From positions 1-64,000 of the forward strand of contig CALYAY010000004.1 in assembly GCA_944393695.1 (NCBI GenBank): a DNA stretch of 64,000 nt. The letters are read 5' to 3'. The stretch is from an uncultured Alphaproteobacteria bacterium (GTDB lineage Bacteria; Pseudomonadota; Alphaproteobacteria; RF32; CAG-239). Positions 37,123-46,159 of the stretch are shown piece by piece (positions within the stretch are counted from its first letter, which is position 1; each line of letters opens with the position of its first letter). The position numbers and the translations under genes were made by a program. A model generated the notes under the pieces. The model had not been told where the DNA came from, searched no databases, and worked only from the letters and a program-made list of their open reading frames with translations.

Positions 37123-37911
37123 CTAAAAATTAACAACCATTCCGTCATACGCCGGAAGCACAAACTCCGGTGTTGCAGCATTTATCTCATCATAATCACA
37201 CTCTGAAGCCATATGATTGATAACCGCCTGCCTGGGATTAAAACGCCCCAGATAACCCATCACCTCATCAAGCCCCGCATGCTGTATCTGTCCGAAAGGC
37301 GTCGTCAGCGGCATAACCACAAGCCTCGGTCTTTTGGTCACCATCTTAAACGCACTTTCCGCAATCCGCTTAAAATCGGCCACATGCACATATTCCCCGT
37401 CATTAAACACATACCCCAGACACTCCGGACAATGCTGCAAAAGTTTAATCGGCGTAACCTTAACACCTTTAACATAAAAAGGATGATTTCCCTTCACCTG
37501 ATTGGGAACCAGACTCGGAACCCGCACCACATTTTTCACCCGGTCCGGTCGGCTGATAAGATAAGAAAAATTATGTTTGATATAACGCAGTGTCTTGCCC
37601 CCGCCGTAAATATTCAGATTACTTCGGGATATCCGGTTAATCTCGCGCAAATCGTCAATTCCGTGCACATGATCGGCATGCGCGTGAGTATACAACACCG
37701 CATCCAACCCCCGGATTTGATGCCGTATAAGCTGTTCCCGGATATTGGGACAGGTATCAATCAAAAAACGCACCCCGCCGATTTCAACATAAGTCGAGGT
37801 TCTGGTCCGCTGATTTTTAGGATTTTCCGGATTACAGTTTCCCCAGCCCAGACACAGCGACGGCACACCAGGTGCTGCCCCGGCTCCGAGAATAATAACC
37901 TTTCCGCTCAT
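37123..37911 (-). CDS. MBL-fold metallohydrolase (PhnP-like)
   Basis: Zinc hydrolase with the canonical T-H-A-H-A-D-H-V-H-G motif near residue 75, an N-terminal L-G-A-G-A-A-P-G-V-P and further conserved His/Asp ligands (H-V-A-D-F, N-H-M). The start overlaps the stop of tatD by one base. This tatD-MBL pair is conserved in alphaproteobacteria. The substrate is not established. Confidence 0.88.
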   Translation of the reverse strand: MSGKVIILGAGAAPGVPSLCLGWGNCNPENPKNQRTRTSTYVEIGGVRFLIDTCPNIREQLIRHQIRGLDAVLYTHAHADHVHGIDDLREINRISRSNLNIYGGGKTLRYIKHNFSYLISRPDRVKNVVRVPSLVPNQVKGNHPFYVKGVKVTPIKLLQHCPECLGYVFNDGEYVHVADFKRIAESAFKMVTKRPRLVVMPLTTPFGQIQHAGLDEVMGYLGRFNPRQAVINHMASECDYDEINAATPEFVLPAYDGMVVNF

Positions 37912-38705
37912 CAGAAGTCATATCTCCCTTTATCACTGGCCTTACGAAACAATTTATAAAAATTATCCGAGGTAATCTGCGCCAGCTTTTCAAACGGAAT
38001 ATTCTTAATCTGCGCCAATTTTTCGGCCGTGTGAACAATAAAAGACGATTCATTGCGCCGCCCGCGCACCGGAACCGGAGCCAGATATGGAGCATCCGTT
38101 TCCACCAGCAGCCTGTCTTCCGGAACTTTTTCAAACACGCTGCGAATATCATTGGATTTGTTAAACGTAATAATCCCCGAAGCCGAAATATAAAAACCGA
38201 TAGACAAGGCAAAGTCAGCCATTTTCTGCGAAGACGAAAAACAGTGAATAACCCCGCCGAAAGGTTTTTTGGCATATTCCTCCCCCAGAACATTCATCAT
38301 ATCCTCATCAGAATCCCTGTTATGAATAATCAGCGGCAGTCCTGTTTCCTGTGCGGCTTTAATTTGTTCTTTCAAAATTTTAATCTGCGCATCTCGAGGG
38401 CTGTAATCATAATAATAATCAAGCCCGCACTCACCGATAGCCACGATTTTTTTATGCCCGGCCTGCCGGATAAAATCCTCCGCCGTAACACTTTCATACT
38501 CCGAAGCATTATGAGGATGAACCCCGACAGCCGTATAGATAAAAGGATATTTTTCAGAAATTACCAGCTGATGCTCAAGTTCGCCGATATTATTTCCGGC
38601 ATTCAGCATCGCCGTCACTCCGTTCTCACGGGCTCTCGCCAGCATATCCTCAAAATCGTCTTCAAAATCATTAAAATCCAAATGACAATGACTGTCTACT
38701 AACAT
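37911..38705 (-). CDS. tatD: TatD-family metal-dependent deoxyribonuclease
   Basis: Amidohydrolase-fold nuclease. It begins L-V-D-S-H-C-H-L-D and contains A-I-G-E-C-G-L-D-Y, I-H-N-R-D-S-D-E, H-C-F-S-S and L-V-E-T-D-A-P-Y-L-A-P, which supply the metal ligands. 264 aa is standard. Lies between holB and the MBL gene. Confidence 0.93.
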   Translation of the reverse strand: MLVDSHCHLDFNDFEDDFEDMLARARENGVTAMLNAGNNIGELEHQLVISEKYPFIYTAVGVHPHNASEYESVTAEDFIRQAGHKKIVAIGECGLDYYYDYSPRDAQIKILKEQIKAAQETGLPLIIHNRDSDEDMMNVLGEEYAKKPFGGVIHCFSSSQKMADFALSIGFYISASGIITFNKSNDIRSVFEKVPEDRLLVETDAPYLAPVPVRGRRNESSFIVHTAEKLAQIKNIPFEKLAQITSDNFYKLFRKASDKGRYDF

Positions 38706-38721
38706 AACTTTCCTTTATTCT

Positions 38722-39786
38722 TTATTTCACTTTACAAATGCCGTATATCACATTAAGCAGTGTCTGTTTTTTATCCATATTCAGCCGTTCGGCTTCATCA
38801 AACATTTTGATTGCTTTTTCCCAGACACCGGTCATTTTCTCAATATCGGCACAATTTTTAACATTCCCGGCCACATATTTCAACACCAATTCCTGAACCA
38901 GATAAAACCGATCCTCATCCTTCACCGCATCCTCACAAAAAGCCAGCAGATCCGCCGTCTTAAACATCCGGCCCGCCTGAATGATTTTATCCAGCTTTTC
39001 ATAACTGTCAAGCGCCCGGTTGTCGGCATAGACAATTGCCTTGCCGATACTTCCCGAACAAATACCTGCTATTCCCTTCACCGTCTTTTCGTTAAGGTTC
39101 GGACGATACCGGCGCAGCAGGCTGGCCGTATCAGTCTCGCTCAGTGGCGGCAGATAAAGCTTGGAACAGCGCGACTTTATCGTTGGCAGCAAACGCCCCG
39201 GATTATGGCTGATAAGAATCATAATTGTCTTGTGCGGTGGTTCTTCCAAAATCTTTAAGATGGCATTGGCGCTGGCCGTATTCATATCGTCAATACTGTC
39301 GACAATCACCGCCCGCCAACCGTCGTTTGACGACTTCATGGCCAAAAACTCGTTAATCGTCCGCACGTCATCCACCCGGATAAACGCCGATTTTTTCAAA
39401 CTCTTAAGTTCTTCGTTTCCCAGAGCCTCGCCGTCTTTAATGGCTTTTAAAATTTTCTTGCGGTCGGTTTCGGTATAATTCCTCTCCAATACCTTGACAT
39501 CCGGATGCGAACCATTAGCTATCAGCCTGAAAACCGGATTATCCTCCGCCACATTCAGACTGTTATAACTGTCCCGCTTATTTTCATCTGCTGACAATAA
39601 AAAGCGCACAAAACGATAAGCCAGCGTCGCCTTGCCGATACCCTCCGGCCCGGCAAACAGCCAAGAACTGTGCAGTGTATTGCTTTTCCAGGCCTCCAGC
39701 AAACGCTTCTCCGCTTCTTCATGTCCGATAAGCAGCGGATTGTTGCAAGGGACGACCTCTCCCTGAAAAGGAACTTCCTCTTCCAT
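38722..39786 (-). CDS. holB: DNA polymerase III delta-prime subunit
   Basis: Clamp-loader subunit. The N-terminal AAA+ domain has H-S-S-W-L-F-A-G-P-E-G-I-G-K-A-T near residue 45 and an S-R-C motif in K-S-R-C-S-K-L near residue 210. 354 aa. It begins immediately after the tmk stop, giving the conserved tmk-holB pair. Confidence 0.88.
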   Translation of the reverse strand: MEEEVPFQGEVVPCNNPLLIGHEEAEKRLLEAWKSNTLHSSWLFAGPEGIGKATLAYRFVRFLLSADENKRDSYNSLNVAEDNPVFRLIANGSHPDVKVLERNYTETDRKKILKAIKDGEALGNEELKSLKKSAFIRVDDVRTINEFLAMKSSNDGWRAVIVDSIDDMNTASANAILKILEEPPHKTIMILISHNPGRLLPTIKSRCSKLYLPPLSETDTASLLRRYRPNLNEKTVKGIAGICSGSIGKAIVYADNRALDSYEKLDKIIQAGRMFKTADLLAFCEDAVKDEDRFYLVQELVLKYVAGNVKNCADIEKMTGVWEKAIKMFDEAERLNMDKKQTLLNVIYGICKVK

Positions 39787-40533
39787 TTACAGCTTCAACC
39801 TTTCTTTCACCGCCTGCACCACATCTATATGCAAATGCTCAATCGTCTTATCGGCATCCAAAACCACAAAACGTTTCGGCTCCCGGGCGGCAAGCTCCAG
39901 ATATCCCCGGCGCAGATTTTCATGAAAGGCCAGTCCCCGGCTTTCATGCCTGGTTTCTTTAACCTCCATGTTCAAAGATTTCTTAAATGAGCGCTCCAAG
40001 CCGATTTTCGGCTCCATATCCAGCAAAATCGTCAAATCCGGGGCAAAATCACCCACTGCGATTTTATACAAATCATCCAGCAGCTCTTTATCCACCCGTT
40101 TGTCATACCCATAATACTGATAAGCCAGGGTCGAGTCGGCAAATCTGTCGCTCAAAACCCACACACCCTCGTTCAAAGCCGGCCAGATTTTATTGGTCAG
40201 ATGAATCCGCCGGTCGGCATAATAGAGCAAAGCCTCGGCCACGGCATCAAACTTATCCTTATCCCCGGTCACCAGCAGACGGCGCAACTCCTGCCCGATT
40301 TCCGTTCCTCCGGGCTCTTTGGTCACGATATTGTTAATCCCCAGAGAACGTAAATACTCCGACAACAAGGACAACTGAGTTGACTTTCCTGTTCCCTCCC
40401 CGCCTTCAAAAGTAATAAATCGCCCTTTTTTACCGGGCTGCCGGCATTCGGGAAACAGCTCCAGCTGAAACTCTGTTTCTTCCGCCGGCTGCAATCCTTC
40501 AGGTGTCGCCACTTTACCTTTCAGCGAAACCAT
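39787..40533 (-). CDS. tmk: Thymidylate kinase with an N-terminal extension
   Basis: Phosphorylates dTMP to dTDP. P-loop F-E-G-G-E-G-T-G-K-S-T, then T-K-E-P-G-G-T and L-S-D-R-F-A-D-S-T-L-A-Y-Q are diagnostic. About 36 residues precede the usual start of the kinase, rich in Glu/Pro (T-P-E-G-L-Q-P-A-E-E-T-E). No methionine lies nearer the P-loop, so the extension seems real. It follows the dac gene by two bases. Confidence 0.94.
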   Translation of the reverse strand: MVSLKGKVATPEGLQPAEETEFQLELFPECRQPGKKGRFITFEGGEGTGKSTQLSLLSEYLRSLGINNIVTKEPGGTEIGQELRRLLVTGDKDKFDAVAEALLYYADRRIHLTNKIWPALNEGVWVLSDRFADSTLAYQYYGYDKRVDKELLDDLYKIAVGDFAPDLTILLDMEPKIGLERSFKKSLNMEVKETRHESRGLAFHENLRRGYLELAAREPKRFVVLDADKTIEHLHIDVVQAVKERLKL

Positions 40534-40535
40534 CT

Positions 40536-41681
40536 CTATTCCCCGAACAACAAATACTTAAGGTTTTCTTTCATCCTGCCGAAGAACCCCAAGGCTTCCA
40601 CATTATCCATGGCCACCAGCGGCACTTCGGTTGTTTCCATTCCCGGAACTTCTATTCTGACGCTTCCCAGCTTCTGACCCTTAGTGACCGGACTTTTCAC
40701 CGGCTTGTCATAAACCGCCGTCAGCTTGGTATCCAGAACTTTTCCCTTGGCAATGGTTCTGACTACATCCTCATCCACCATTACGCCGACTTCTTTGGCT
40801 GTTCCGAACCACACCGGAATATCTGTAATCTTCTGCCCCTTTTCAAATATTTTATAATTGTCAAATTCTCTGAAACCCCAGCTCATTAAACGCTCAGCCT
40901 CTTCCGAACGTTCTTTGTTGCTCTTCATTCCGACCATAACCTCAATCAACCGGCGATCGCCTTTCTTAGCCGTTGCCGTCAGACTGAAACCGGCTTCTTC
41001 CGTATGCCCGGTTTTCATCCCGTCGGCATAAGGCATAGAATAAAGCAGCGGATTCCGGTTTCCCTGCCGGATGCCGTTAAAAGTAAAATACTTTTCGGAA
41101 AACAAATGGAAAAACTCGGGAAATTCTTTGATAATCGCTCTTGAAAGCAAGGCCAAATCTTCCATCGACATCCTCTGATCCGGATCGGGCAGCCCGGTCG
41201 AATTGACAAAAGAACTGTTGTTCAGCCCCATTCTCTTTGCCTTAATGTTCATCATATGGGCAAAATCTTCTTCCGAACCGGCAATATTCTCGGCCGCCAC
41301 AATACAGGCGTCATTTCCCGACTGAATTAAAATTCCTTTTATCAAATCCTCAACACTGACTTTCTGTCCTATCTTCAAAAACATGGTTGAACCGCCGCTG
41401 GCAGCTCCGCCTTTCCGCCAGGCATTTTCGCTGACGGTAAAGGTATCATCCAGAGAAAGCGATCCGTCTTTCAGCTTGTCAAAAATAATATAAATGGTCA
41501 TCAGCTTGCTCATGGAAGCCGGCGGCACCATTTTTTTATGATCTTTGGTATACAGATACTGACCGGTATCATAATCCATCAAAATGGCATTCCGTGCTTT
41601 TGTTTCTATTGCCGAAGCGTTAAAAGCACTCATCAGGCAACACACCGCTGCCGCCCCGCATAACTTATTTTTCAAACTCAT
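40536..41681 (-). CDS. D-alanyl-D-alanine carboxypeptidase (PBP5/6 family)
   Basis: Trims the terminal D-Ala from peptidoglycan stem peptides. Signal peptide at residues 1-24. Active-site motifs are S-M-S-K, S-G-N and K-T-G. The C-terminal ~90 residues form the PBP5 stalk domain and end in an amphipathic segment for membrane association. 381 aa. Between rlpA and tmk, the usual alphaproteobacterial position. Confidence 0.93.
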   Translation of the reverse strand: MSLKNKLCGAAAVCCLMSAFNASAIETKARNAILMDYDTGQYLYTKDHKKMVPPASMSKLMTIYIIFDKLKDGSLSLDDTFTVSENAWRKGGAASGGSTMFLKIGQKVSVEDLIKGILIQSGNDACIVAAENIAGSEEDFAHMMNIKAKRMGLNNSSFVNSTGLPDPDQRMSMEDLALLSRAIIKEFPEFFHLFSEKYFTFNGIRQGNRNPLLYSMPYADGMKTGHTEEAGFSLTATAKKGDRRLIEVMVGMKSNKERSEEAERLMSWGFREFDNYKIFEKGQKITDIPVWFGTAKEVGVMVDEDVVRTIAKGKVLDTKLTAVYDKPVKSPVTKGQKLGSVRIEVPGMETTEVPLVAMDNVEALGFFGRMKENLKYLLFGE

Positions 41682-41698
41682 CTTATCCCCGTTTCTTA

Positions 41699-42664
41699 TT
41701 AATCTTTAACAATCCTGGCATCATTAATACCATAATCGGCAAGCCTTCCCGACACATATTCTGCATCCGCCTGAGCGTTATACGGCCCCAACCGGACTCT
41801 GTAAAAAGAATTTCCGTTAACCTCAACCTGCGAAACCGTAACCGTCCCTTCTCTTTTCAACTGAGCCGACAACCGGTAAGCCAGTTCCTGTTTTGAAAAA
41901 GCGCCGGCCTGCACAAAAAACTTTTTGCCTCCGCTGCTTGACGGTGCAACGACGGCAACGGAAGCCGGCTGCGTTTTTTGTTCAACCACCACCGTGGCCG
42001 GCTTAGGCTGCGAAGCTTGCACTCCGGAAGCCCCCGCCCCCACCAGATAATTCCGGTCAACCGGCTGCAGCGAAGCCGGCAGCGGAACTTCCCCGCTGTA
42101 AGCTTCATCTTTCGCATTATACAAAGCATAATTCGGCTCAAAATCCTGTTCCACCAACGCCTGTTTCAGCGCCAGACTTTCCTTGGGCAAAATCTCCACC
42201 CTGACCTTCGCCGTCCCCTTAGACTTAAATCCCAGCAACTCGGCAGCCCGCTTAGACACGTCAATAATCCGGTTTTTAACATACGGCCCGCGGTCATTAA
42301 CCCGCAACACCAGCGAACGTCCGTTTTCCATATTCGTAACCCGGACGATTGACGGCAGCGGCAATGTTCTGTGCGCCGCGGTCAGCGAATTCATGTCATA
42401 ATCCTCACCGTTGGCCGTTTTCTTGGCATGGAAATCTTCCCCGTACCACGAAGCCATTCCCTCTTCCGAATAATCGTAATCTTCCTGCGGATAATACCAC
42501 TGCCCCATAATCTGATACGGACTGCCCACCTTATAGCTTCCGCCCATATCTTTAATAACGTCCGCCTGCGAATAAGGCGAAGAATTCAAATCCACTTCTT
42601 TGGAAGAACAGCCGGCCAGAAAAGCCGCCAGACCGAAAACCAGATAAAACTTATGCAACTTCAT
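41699..42664 (-). CDS. rlpA: RlpA-family lipoprotein with SPOR domain
   Basis: Septal peptidoglycan hydrolase family. Lipobox L-A-G-C at residues ~16-19. The double-psi beta-barrel contains G-M-A-S-W-Y-G-E-D-F-H, A-A-H-R-T-L-P and V-N-D-R-G-P-Y with the catalytic Asp. The C-terminal ~75 residues are a SPOR domain (F-F-V-Q-A-G-A-F and Y-R-V-R-L-G-P-Y) that binds denuded glycan at the division site. 321 aa. Confidence 0.93.
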   Translation of the reverse strand: MKLHKFYLVFGLAAFLAGCSSKEVDLNSSPYSQADVIKDMGGSYKVGSPYQIMGQWYYPQEDYDYSEEGMASWYGEDFHAKKTANGEDYDMNSLTAAHRTLPLPSIVRVTNMENGRSLVLRVNDRGPYVKNRIIDVSKRAAELLGFKSKGTAKVRVEILPKESLALKQALVEQDFEPNYALYNAKDEAYSGEVPLPASLQPVDRNYLVGAGASGVQASQPKPATVVVEQKTQPASVAVVAPSSSGGKKFFVQAGAFSKQELAYRLSAQLKREGTVTVSQVEVNGNSFYRVRLGPYNAQADAEYVSGRLADYGINDARIVKD

Positions 42665-42700
42665 TTATAAAACACTCTTGCTTCAAGATTAACTTCACCA

Positions 42701-44053
42701 TCAATGTATCTGTTTTTTCTCGGTTCGTAAAGTCTGTTTTTCATTTTTTAACACTGACTTTTCCGACTTCCGAACCGGCACCGGAATGGCGAAACCGATT
42801 TCCGGATTATACTTGTTTATCTTTTGCAACAGCTGATAATCCGGATACCCGTCCTGCGGCAGCTTGGCTTTTCGCTGCACCCCTTTAATCGCCTCTCTGG
42901 TTTTCGAACCGAGCTTTCCGTCTTCGTCCAGCTTAAACCACCCCTGACGGTTAATAAAACTCTGAATTTTCAGCACATCATCCGTTTTCAGCCGCAATCC
43001 CGGTCTTTGCTTCAGTTTTTGCCATTTCTGGCCGCTTTTGACATAATCCGCCAGCAAACCGACACCCAGGGCATAATTTTCGGAGCGGTTCCAAATCATA
43101 ATTTTGAAAAAATTATCCAACACCAGATAAGCCCGGCCTTTTTTTCCTTCCGGCACAATCACGGCACCTTTCAACTCAGGATTAAGTCTTATCTTTTTGT
43201 TATCCCGGGTTTTCACTCCCAGCTTCTGCCATTCCCTTACGGTCTTAACATATTGGCGTCCGGTTTGTGCATAATCAAAATTCCACGGCAGGCTGACTTC
43301 CATTCCCCAGGGCACATCCTTCTTCCAGCCGATTTTTGACAGATAATTGGCCGCCGAAGCCGCCGCGTCTTCAAACGAATGCCAGATATCTATTTTTCCG
43401 TCTCCGTTATAATCAACGGCATAAGCGTTAAACGTCGACGGCATAAACTGAAAATGCCCCATGGCTCCGGCCCAGGAACCTTCCATCTTCTTATAATCGA
43501 CATCCCATTTGTCGACAATTTTCAGCGCCTCAAACAATTCTTTCCGGAAAAACGACGACCGCCTTTTATCATAGCTCAGCATCGTCAGTGCCGCAATCAC
43601 CTGAAATTTTCCGAATTGCTTGCCGTAATTGCTTTCCATTCCCCAAAACGCCACAATATATTCAAACGGCACCCCGTATTTCCGTTCCATATCACGAAAC
43701 AGCGGATACAACGCCTTATATTCACGCTGACCGTTTTCCACTTTGGTTTTGTTCACCGTCCGGTTCAGATAATCCGTAGAAGTCAGGATAAACTCAATTT
43801 GCTTCCGGTCTATATCTACCACTTCCGGCGCTGCCTGATAATAATTGTCGGCAAACACCTCATCAACCGTTTTCTGCGAAATCCCTTTCTGCACCATCTC
43901 CTGCTTGAGCTCATCCAGCCACTGCACATATTCCGCAGGCACTTCCGTCTTTACTTTTTCACCGGCAGCAACCGCCGCCCGAACTGCCGGACACTCTCCC
44001 CCGGAAAAGAGCAACATTCCTCCGCACAGCAGCGCTATTTTAAACAACTTCAT
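42701..44053 (-). CDS. Lytic murein transglycosylase (MltB type) with peptidoglycan-binding domain
   Basis: Start ATG 44053 gives a signal peptide beginning M-K-L-F-K-I-A-L-L; an earlier ATG at 44083 is less likely. The catalytic domain has F-W-G-M-E-S-N-Y-G with the catalytic Glu, then A-L-T-M-L-S-Y-D-K-R-R and G-A-M-G-H-F-Q-F-M-P-S-T-F. The C-terminal ~65 residues match PG_binding_1 (I-Q-S-F-I-N-R-Q-G, D-G-K-L-G-S-K-T-R). 450 aa. It cleaves glycan strands to anhydro-MurNAc ends and heads the rlpA-dac operon. Confidence 0.92.
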   Translation of the reverse strand: MKLFKIALLCGGMLLFSGGECPAVRAAVAAGEKVKTEVPAEYVQWLDELKQEMVQKGISQKTVDEVFADNYYQAAPEVVDIDRKQIEFILTSTDYLNRTVNKTKVENGQREYKALYPLFRDMERKYGVPFEYIVAFWGMESNYGKQFGKFQVIAALTMLSYDKRRSSFFRKELFEALKIVDKWDVDYKKMEGSWAGAMGHFQFMPSTFNAYAVDYNGDGKIDIWHSFEDAAASAANYLSKIGWKKDVPWGMEVSLPWNFDYAQTGRQYVKTVREWQKLGVKTRDNKKIRLNPELKGAVIVPEGKKGRAYLVLDNFFKIMIWNRSENYALGVGLLADYVKSGQKWQKLKQRPGLRLKTDDVLKIQSFINRQGWFKLDEDGKLGSKTREAIKGVQRKAKLPQDGYPDYQLLQKINKYNPEIGFAIPVPVRKSEKSVLKNEKQTLRTEKKQIH

Positions 44054-44129
44054 GATCAACCCCTGAACAATAACCTTATACAAACTACGGCAGAGAGCTT
44101 TTAAAAAGAGTTAATAACCTCAAAATTCA

Positions 44130-44157
44130 TTGTTAAATAAATTTATATGATTATATT
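44130..44157 (+). promoter_or_regulatory. Candidate promoter of the sugar porter gene
   Basis: TTGTTA at 44130 and TATATT at 44152 with a 16-base spacer, in an A/T-rich gap upstream of the transporter. Overlapping TATA-like hexamers make the exact -10 uncertain. Confidence 0.4.
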
Positions 44158-44191
44158 AAACATATATGTTATCAGCTAAGGAGTTCGACAC

Positions 44192-45577
44192 ATGCACGCT
44201 TCAACCGCCAAACATCAAACAAGACATCTGTGGCTTTATGTCATTGCCGGCGTAGCCTCCCTCGGCGGACTGCTGTCCGGTTTCGACACCGGAGTTATCT
44301 CCGGCGCCCTTCTGTTCATCAACGATACCTGGCCTTTATCAACCCTGGAACAGGGATGGGTCGTTTCATCGGCTCTGGTCGGAGCGGTTCTCGGCGCTGC
44401 CGGCAACGGTGTCCTGGCTGATGTCTATGGCCGCAAAAAAGTCATCATTGCCACCGGCACGATTTTTGCCGTTGGTTCGCTTTTGTGCGCCTTTTCACCC
44501 AGTGTTTTCTGGCTCATTACCGGCCGTATGATACTTGGCCTGGCCATCGGCATGGTCAATTTTGTCATTCCGCTTTACTTATCCGAACTTTCGCCGCAAA
44601 AAGTCCGCGGCATGCTGGTCTCGCTTTACCAGCTGGCCATCACTGCCGGCATTTTGTTCTCTTACCTGATTAACCGCATTTTTGCCCTTTCCGAGCACAA
44701 CTGGCGCTGGATGCTCGGTGCCGGTCTCATCCCCGCGCTCATTCTGCTTATCGGCATTGCTTTTCTGGGCGATACGCCCCGCTGGCTTATCAGCAAAAAG
44801 CGCGAAGACGAAGCCCGCAAAATCTTTCAGAAAATCGAACCGGAAGCCGACGTTGAACAGCATATTGCCGAAATCCGCTCAACCCTGCTCTCCCCGGCCA
44901 AAAGCAAAAAGAAAAAAGTTTTTGAACGCTGGATGCTGGCTCCTGTCATGGTCGGTGTCATCATTATGTTTATTCAGATATGCACCGGCATAAACACCAT
45001 CATCTATTACACCGCCACCATCTTCAAAGCCGCCGGCTTCACCGACACCATCGGCGCTCTTTACGCCACCATCGGCGTCGGCGTGGTCAACTTTGCCATG
45101 ACCTTTGTTGCCATTTTCTTCACTGACAAAATCGGCCGCAAACCCTTGCTTTATACCGGTTTAAGCGGCATAACCGTCAGCTTGTTTGCCCTCGGGGCAT
45201 CTTTTTACTTCAAATCCGTCCTGGGAATTGATCTCAAATGGCTTTCCGTCGGCAGCATTGTAGCCTTCATCGCCTGCTTTGCCTTTTCTCTCGGGCCGAT
45301 TGCCTGGATTCTCATTTCCGAAATCATGCCGCTCAAGATTCGCGGAACAGCCATGAGCATTGCCACCATGTCCAATTTTGTTTTCAACTTCATCGTCGCC
45401 CTGATTTTCCCGACCTTGCTGAAAACCATCGGCGAAGCTTACACTTTCTGGATATTCGGCCTTGTCGGCATTTTCAGCCTGTTTTATACCTATTACTACA
45501 TTCCCGAAACTAAAGGCCGCTCGCTTGAACAAATTGAAAACAACTGGAAAAAAGGCATCTCCGCCCGCCGTTTCTGA
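44192..45577 (+). CDS. Sugar porter family MFS transporter
   Basis: Proton-coupled monosaccharide importer of the XylE/GalP/GLUT family. Twelve membrane helices. Signatures include G-F-D-T-G-V-I-S-G-A in helix 1, D-V-Y-G-R-K-K between helices 2 and 3, D-K-I-G-R-K-P between 8 and 9, and the C-terminal P-E-T-K-G-R-S-L-E-Q-I-E. 461 aa. The sugar is not determinable. AAGGAG is upstream at good spacing. Single gene with its own terminator. Confidence 0.93.
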   Translation: MHASTAKHQTRHLWLYVIAGVASLGGLLSGFDTGVISGALLFINDTWPLSTLEQGWVVSSALVGAVLGAAGNGVLADVYGRKKVIIATGTIFAVGSLLCAFSPSVFWLITGRMILGLAIGMVNFVIPLYLSELSPQKVRGMLVSLYQLAITAGILFSYLINRIFALSEHNWRWMLGAGLIPALILLIGIAFLGDTPRWLISKKREDEARKIFQKIEPEADVEQHIAEIRSTLLSPAKSKKKKVFERWMLAPVMVGVIIMFIQICTGINTIIYYTATIFKAAGFTDTIGALYATIGVGVVNFAMTFVAIFFTDKIGRKPLLYTGLSGITVSLFALGASFYFKSVLGIDLKWLSVGSIVAFIACFAFSLGPIAWILISEIMPLKIRGTAMSIATMSNFVFNFIVALIFPTLLKTIGEAYTFWIFGLVGIFSLFYTYYYIPETKGRSLEQIENNWKKGISARRF

Positions 45578-45599
45578 ACCAAACAACACTTAACAAGCC

Positions 45600-45632
45600 A
45601 AAAGGCTCTGATTTTTTCAGAGCCTTTTATTT
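45600..45632 (+). terminator. Terminator of the sugar porter
   Basis: Perfect 11-bp stem AAAGGCTCTGA / TCAGAGCCTTT with a T5 loop and T-rich tail. Confidence 0.88.
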
Positions 45633-45655
45633 TAAATCACTGCCAAAACCTGTTG

Positions 45656-45823
45656 TCACCAACAATTATCTTCATCTACCTCACAAAACCAGGCAACAAT
45701 TAAGCCTATTACAACCAGACCGGCAAAACCTTTCCATGAAAAAATAACTGAAGTAACATCTTCGCTGCAACTGGACAACAAAAGTCCTGACAAAACTAAA
45801 ATAACAAAATTTTTAAACTTCAT
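45656..45823 (-). CDS. Small lipoprotein with a membrane segment
   Basis: 55 codons from ATG 45823. The signal peptide ends in the lipobox L-S-S-C; a second hydrophobic segment follows (residues ~30-43) and the tail is acidic with C-E-V-D-E-D-N-C-W. No clear ribosome binding site and no recognised family; an in-frame ATG at 45856 is possible but lacks a signal peptide. Confidence 0.5.
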   Translation of the reverse strand: MKFKNFVILVLSGLLLSSCSEDVTSVIFSWKGFAGLVVIGLIVAWFCEVDEDNCW

Positions 45824-45904
45824 AATAACATCATAATTAATTTTGTCATTTATCATAAATATTTTTCCAAAAAAGTCAATTATATTTTAGCAAATAAATG
45901 GCAC

Positions 45905-45931
45905 AAAAAAAAGCCGCTTCTCAGCGACTTT
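45905..45931 (-). terminator. Terminator of tRNA-Ser(TGA)
   Basis: On the - strand AGTCGCT GAGA AGCGGCT (one G-U pair) is followed by eight T residues, nine bases past the tRNA. Confidence 0.85.
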
Positions 45932-45939
45932 ACCTAAAA

Positions 45940-46029
45940 TGGCGGAGAGGAAGAGATTCGAACTCTTGGAGGACTTGCGCCCTCGACGGTTTTCAAGACC
46001 GCTGCATTAAACCGCTCTGCCACCTCTCC
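45940..46029 (-). tRNA. tRNA-Ser (anticodon TGA)
   Basis: 90 nt with encoded CCA. Acceptor GGAGAGG/CCTCTCC, long variable arm, T loop with GTTCGAATC, anticodon loop CTTGAAA. Decodes UCN (mainly UCA) serine codons. Confidence 0.95.
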
Positions 46030-46159
46030 GGAGATCCCCGCGCTTAAAATGTTTTTTATCCAAATCTGCTCCAAAGGTCAAGAACTTTTTTACGCCGCCG
46101 GCAATTTTTTCCCCACAAAAAAAGGAACAAGTTTCAAACCTGTTCCCCTCTTTCGTTTT

